Positions 6,521 to 7,757 of a stretch of DNA of 7,757 nt are shown in pieces. A program made the translations under genes and the position numbers. Origin of the DNA: Dehalococcoidia bacterium (GTDB lineage: Bacteria > Chloroflexota > Dehalococcoidia > Dehalococcoidales > W693); contig DUFE01000034.1 of NCBI GenBank assembly GCA_011170385.1, forward strand, positions 1 to 7,757, given 5' to 3'. The stretch's first letter is position 1. Every line of letters begins with the position of its first letter. Under the pieces are notes generated by a model, which worked only from the letters and a program-made list of their open reading frames with translations, was not told the origin of the DNA and made no database searches.

Positions 6521-7608
6521 CGGTAACAGACGATTTCCGCCGTTCCGAGCTGGTTGCGGGATTAGTAAGCAGCATCAATCGGCACGCCGGTAAACAGGCT
6601 CGCTTTATGGAGTTCTGCGGCGGGCATACCGTCGCCATTCTCAAGAACGGCATCCGTCAGCTTCTACCGCCGGCGTTAACGCTTACCTCCGGTCCCGGCT
6701 GTCCGGTGTGTGTCACTGACAATGCCGACCTGGATAAAGCCATTGCTTTAACCAAACTACCCAACCTTATTCTAACATCCTTCGGTGATATGCTTCGGGT
6801 GCCCGGCAGTAGCTCCAGCCTCCAGGAAGCCAGGGCTGCCGGCAGCGATATCCGCATCGTCTATTCACCATTAGACGCCCTTGAGCTGGCACGGAGCAAC
6901 CCGCGGAAATCGGTGATTTTTCTAGCCGTCGGCTTCGAGACTACCGCCCCCGGTGTCGCTGCCTCGGTGCTGCAGGCAAAGCAGGAAGGCTTGAAGAACT
7001 ACTATATACTGTCCCTGCATAAGCTATGCCCACCGATAACCAAAGTGCTGCTGGATTCTGGCGAAATTAACCTGCAGGGACTGATATGCCCCGGTCACGT
7101 GAGCGCCATCATCGGCTCTAATTCGTGGCGGTTCATCGCCAGAGACTACAGCATACCCTGCGTCGTCTCCGGATTCGAGCCGCTGGACATACTGCAATGC
7201 GTTGACATGCTGACGCAGCAGGTAGCTAAAGGCGAAGCGAAGGTAGAAATAGCTTACAGGCGGGGTGTCACTCCACAGGGCAACCAGACCGCCAAAAAGG
7301 TTATGGAGCAGGTGTTCCAGCCAGCAGCGGCAAGCTGGCGGGGAGTTGGCGAAGTTGCCGATAGCGGCCTGGCGTTGAAAGAAGAGTTTAAAGATTTCGA
7401 TGCCGAGCTTAACTTCGACTTCGACCCGGGACCGACCAGAACACATAAAGGCTGTATCTGCGGCGATATCTTACGTGGTGTGAAGACTCCGCAAGAATGC
7501 CGGCTCTTCCGCAAGGTGTGTACGCCGGTAAGCCCGGTGGGTCCTTGCATGGTCTCATCAGAGGGAAGCTGCGCCGCCTATTATCAATACGGAGGAGAGA
7601 ATGCCTGA
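6517..7608 (+). CDS. hypD: Hydrogenase maturation factor HypD, Fe-S protein
   Basis: HypD is the redox scaffold on which iron receives its CN and CO ligands. It forms a complex with HypC and accepts cyanide from HypE. The 363-residue product has the expected motifs: EFCGGHTVAI with Cys34, SGPGCPVCVT with Cys62 and Cys65 (spacing identical to E. coli Cys41, Cys69 and Cys72), and GFETTAPG in the second Rossmann-like domain. The C-terminal region is rich in cysteines (313, 315, 328, 335, 344 and 352), which include the ligands of its [4Fe-4S] cluster. Length matches the family. The start overlaps the hypC stop (ATGA), with GGAGGAG just upstream at 6508-6514. The end overlaps hypE by 8 bases. Nothing unusual is seen. 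Confidence 0.98.
   Translation: MTVTDDFRRSELVAGLVSSINRHAGKQARFMEFCGGHTVAILKNGIRQLLPPALTLTSGPGCPVCVTDNADLDKAIALTKLPNLILTSFGDMLRVPGSSSSLQEARAAGSDIRIVYSPLDALELARSNPRKSVIFLAVGFETTAPGVAASVLQAKQEGLKNYYILSLHKLCPPITKVLLDSGEINLQGLICPGHVSAIIGSNSWRFIARDYSIPCVVSGFEPLDILQCVDMLTQQVAKGEAKVEIAYRRGVTPQGNQTAKKVMEQVFQPAAASWRGVGEVADSGLALKEEFKDFDAELNFDFDPGPTRTHKGCICGDILRGVKTPQECRLFRKVCTPVSPVGPCMVSSEGSCAAYYQYGGENA
7591..7598 (+). promoter_or_regulatory. Ribosome binding site fixing the hypE start
   Basis: GGAGGAGA, the strongest Shine-Dalgarno match in the window, has its GGAGG core 5 bases before the ATG at 7601. It sets the hypE start inside the end of hypD. Confidence 0.75.
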
Positions 7609-7757
7609 TTCAGATAAAGTTCTGCTCGCCCATGGCAGCGGCGGCAAACTGGCGCACGAAATCGTCAGGAATAGTGTTGTATCGGCTCTGGACAATCCTA
7701 TTTTAAACGTGCTCGACGATTCGGCTGTTATAAACGTCAATGGCAGGCTGGCTTTCA
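7601..7757 (+). CDS. hypE: Hydrogenase maturation protein HypE, 3' partial
   Basis: HypE dehydrates the thiocarboxamide on its C-terminal Cys, using ATP, to a thiocyanate that supplies the cyanide ligands; its partners are HypF and the HypC-HypD complex. Only the first 52 codons are in the window. They read MPDSDKVLLAHGSGGKLAHE at the N-terminus, followed by LDDSAVINVNGRLAF, both typical of the N-terminal AIR-synthase-like (PurM) ATP-binding domain of HypE. The C-terminal Cys lies beyond the window. The gene overlaps hypD by 8 bases in a different frame, has a strong ribosome binding site and continues the hypF-C-D-E order. The frame is open to the window edge. Confidence 0.95.
   Translation, partial: MPDSDKVLLAHGSGGKLAHEIVRNSVVSALDNPILNVLDDSAVINVNGRLAF

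Noticed and set aside
7497..7706. 69-codon plus-strand frame over the hypD/hypE junction
   Set aside because: It overlaps hypD and hypE in the third frame; the hypE frame from 7601 has family motifs and a strong ribosome binding site.

Overview
The window carries a respiratory, quinone-linked [NiFe] hydrogenase locus. All genes are on the + strand and read in one direction. The organism is most likely an anaerobic bacterium: it has an uptake-type group 1 [NiFe] hydrogenase with a cytochrome b partner, clear Shine-Dalgarno sites and moderate GC. Its phylum cannot be fixed from this sequence. The small-subunit cluster ligands look like group 1a enzymes known from sulfate reducers and Dehalococcoidia, so Desulfobacterota or Chloroflexota are reasonable but low-confidence guesses.

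Region 1 (1-3855) holds the structural genes: the hydrogenase small subunit (5' end cut off by the window edge), the large subunit with its Ni-binding cysteines and a 15-residue cleavable tail, a four-helix cytochrome b, the matching maturation endopeptidase, and a 59-residue protein with two predicted membrane helices that overlaps the end of the protease gene. Gaps are 0 to 25 bases or overlaps, so this is probably one transcript.

Region 2 (3856-3964) is the only notable gap. It holds a perfect 11-bp GC-rich hairpin followed directly by a good sigma70-type promoter (TTGCCA-17 bp-TACAAT). The -10 box lies 6 bases from the hypF ATG, and no Shine-Dalgarno site is visible, so hypF may be made from a leaderless transcript.

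Region 3 (3965-7757) holds hypF, hypC, hypD and the start of hypE, coupled by short gaps or overlaps. HypF and HypE make the cyanide ligands, HypC and HypD assemble the Fe(CN)2CO unit, and the protease trims the large subunit after nickel insertion. hypA and hypB (nickel delivery) are not in the window.

The most notable points are a cysteine where classical enzymes have a proline next to the medial cluster (predicting a [4Fe-4S] medial cluster), an extra cysteine inside the proximal cluster motif, the apparent loss of the helix-1 haem-ligand histidine in the cytochrome b, the unannotated small membrane protein, and the hairpin/leaderless-promoter module before hypF. No wholly new system was found; the locus is otherwise a standard hydrogenase operon.
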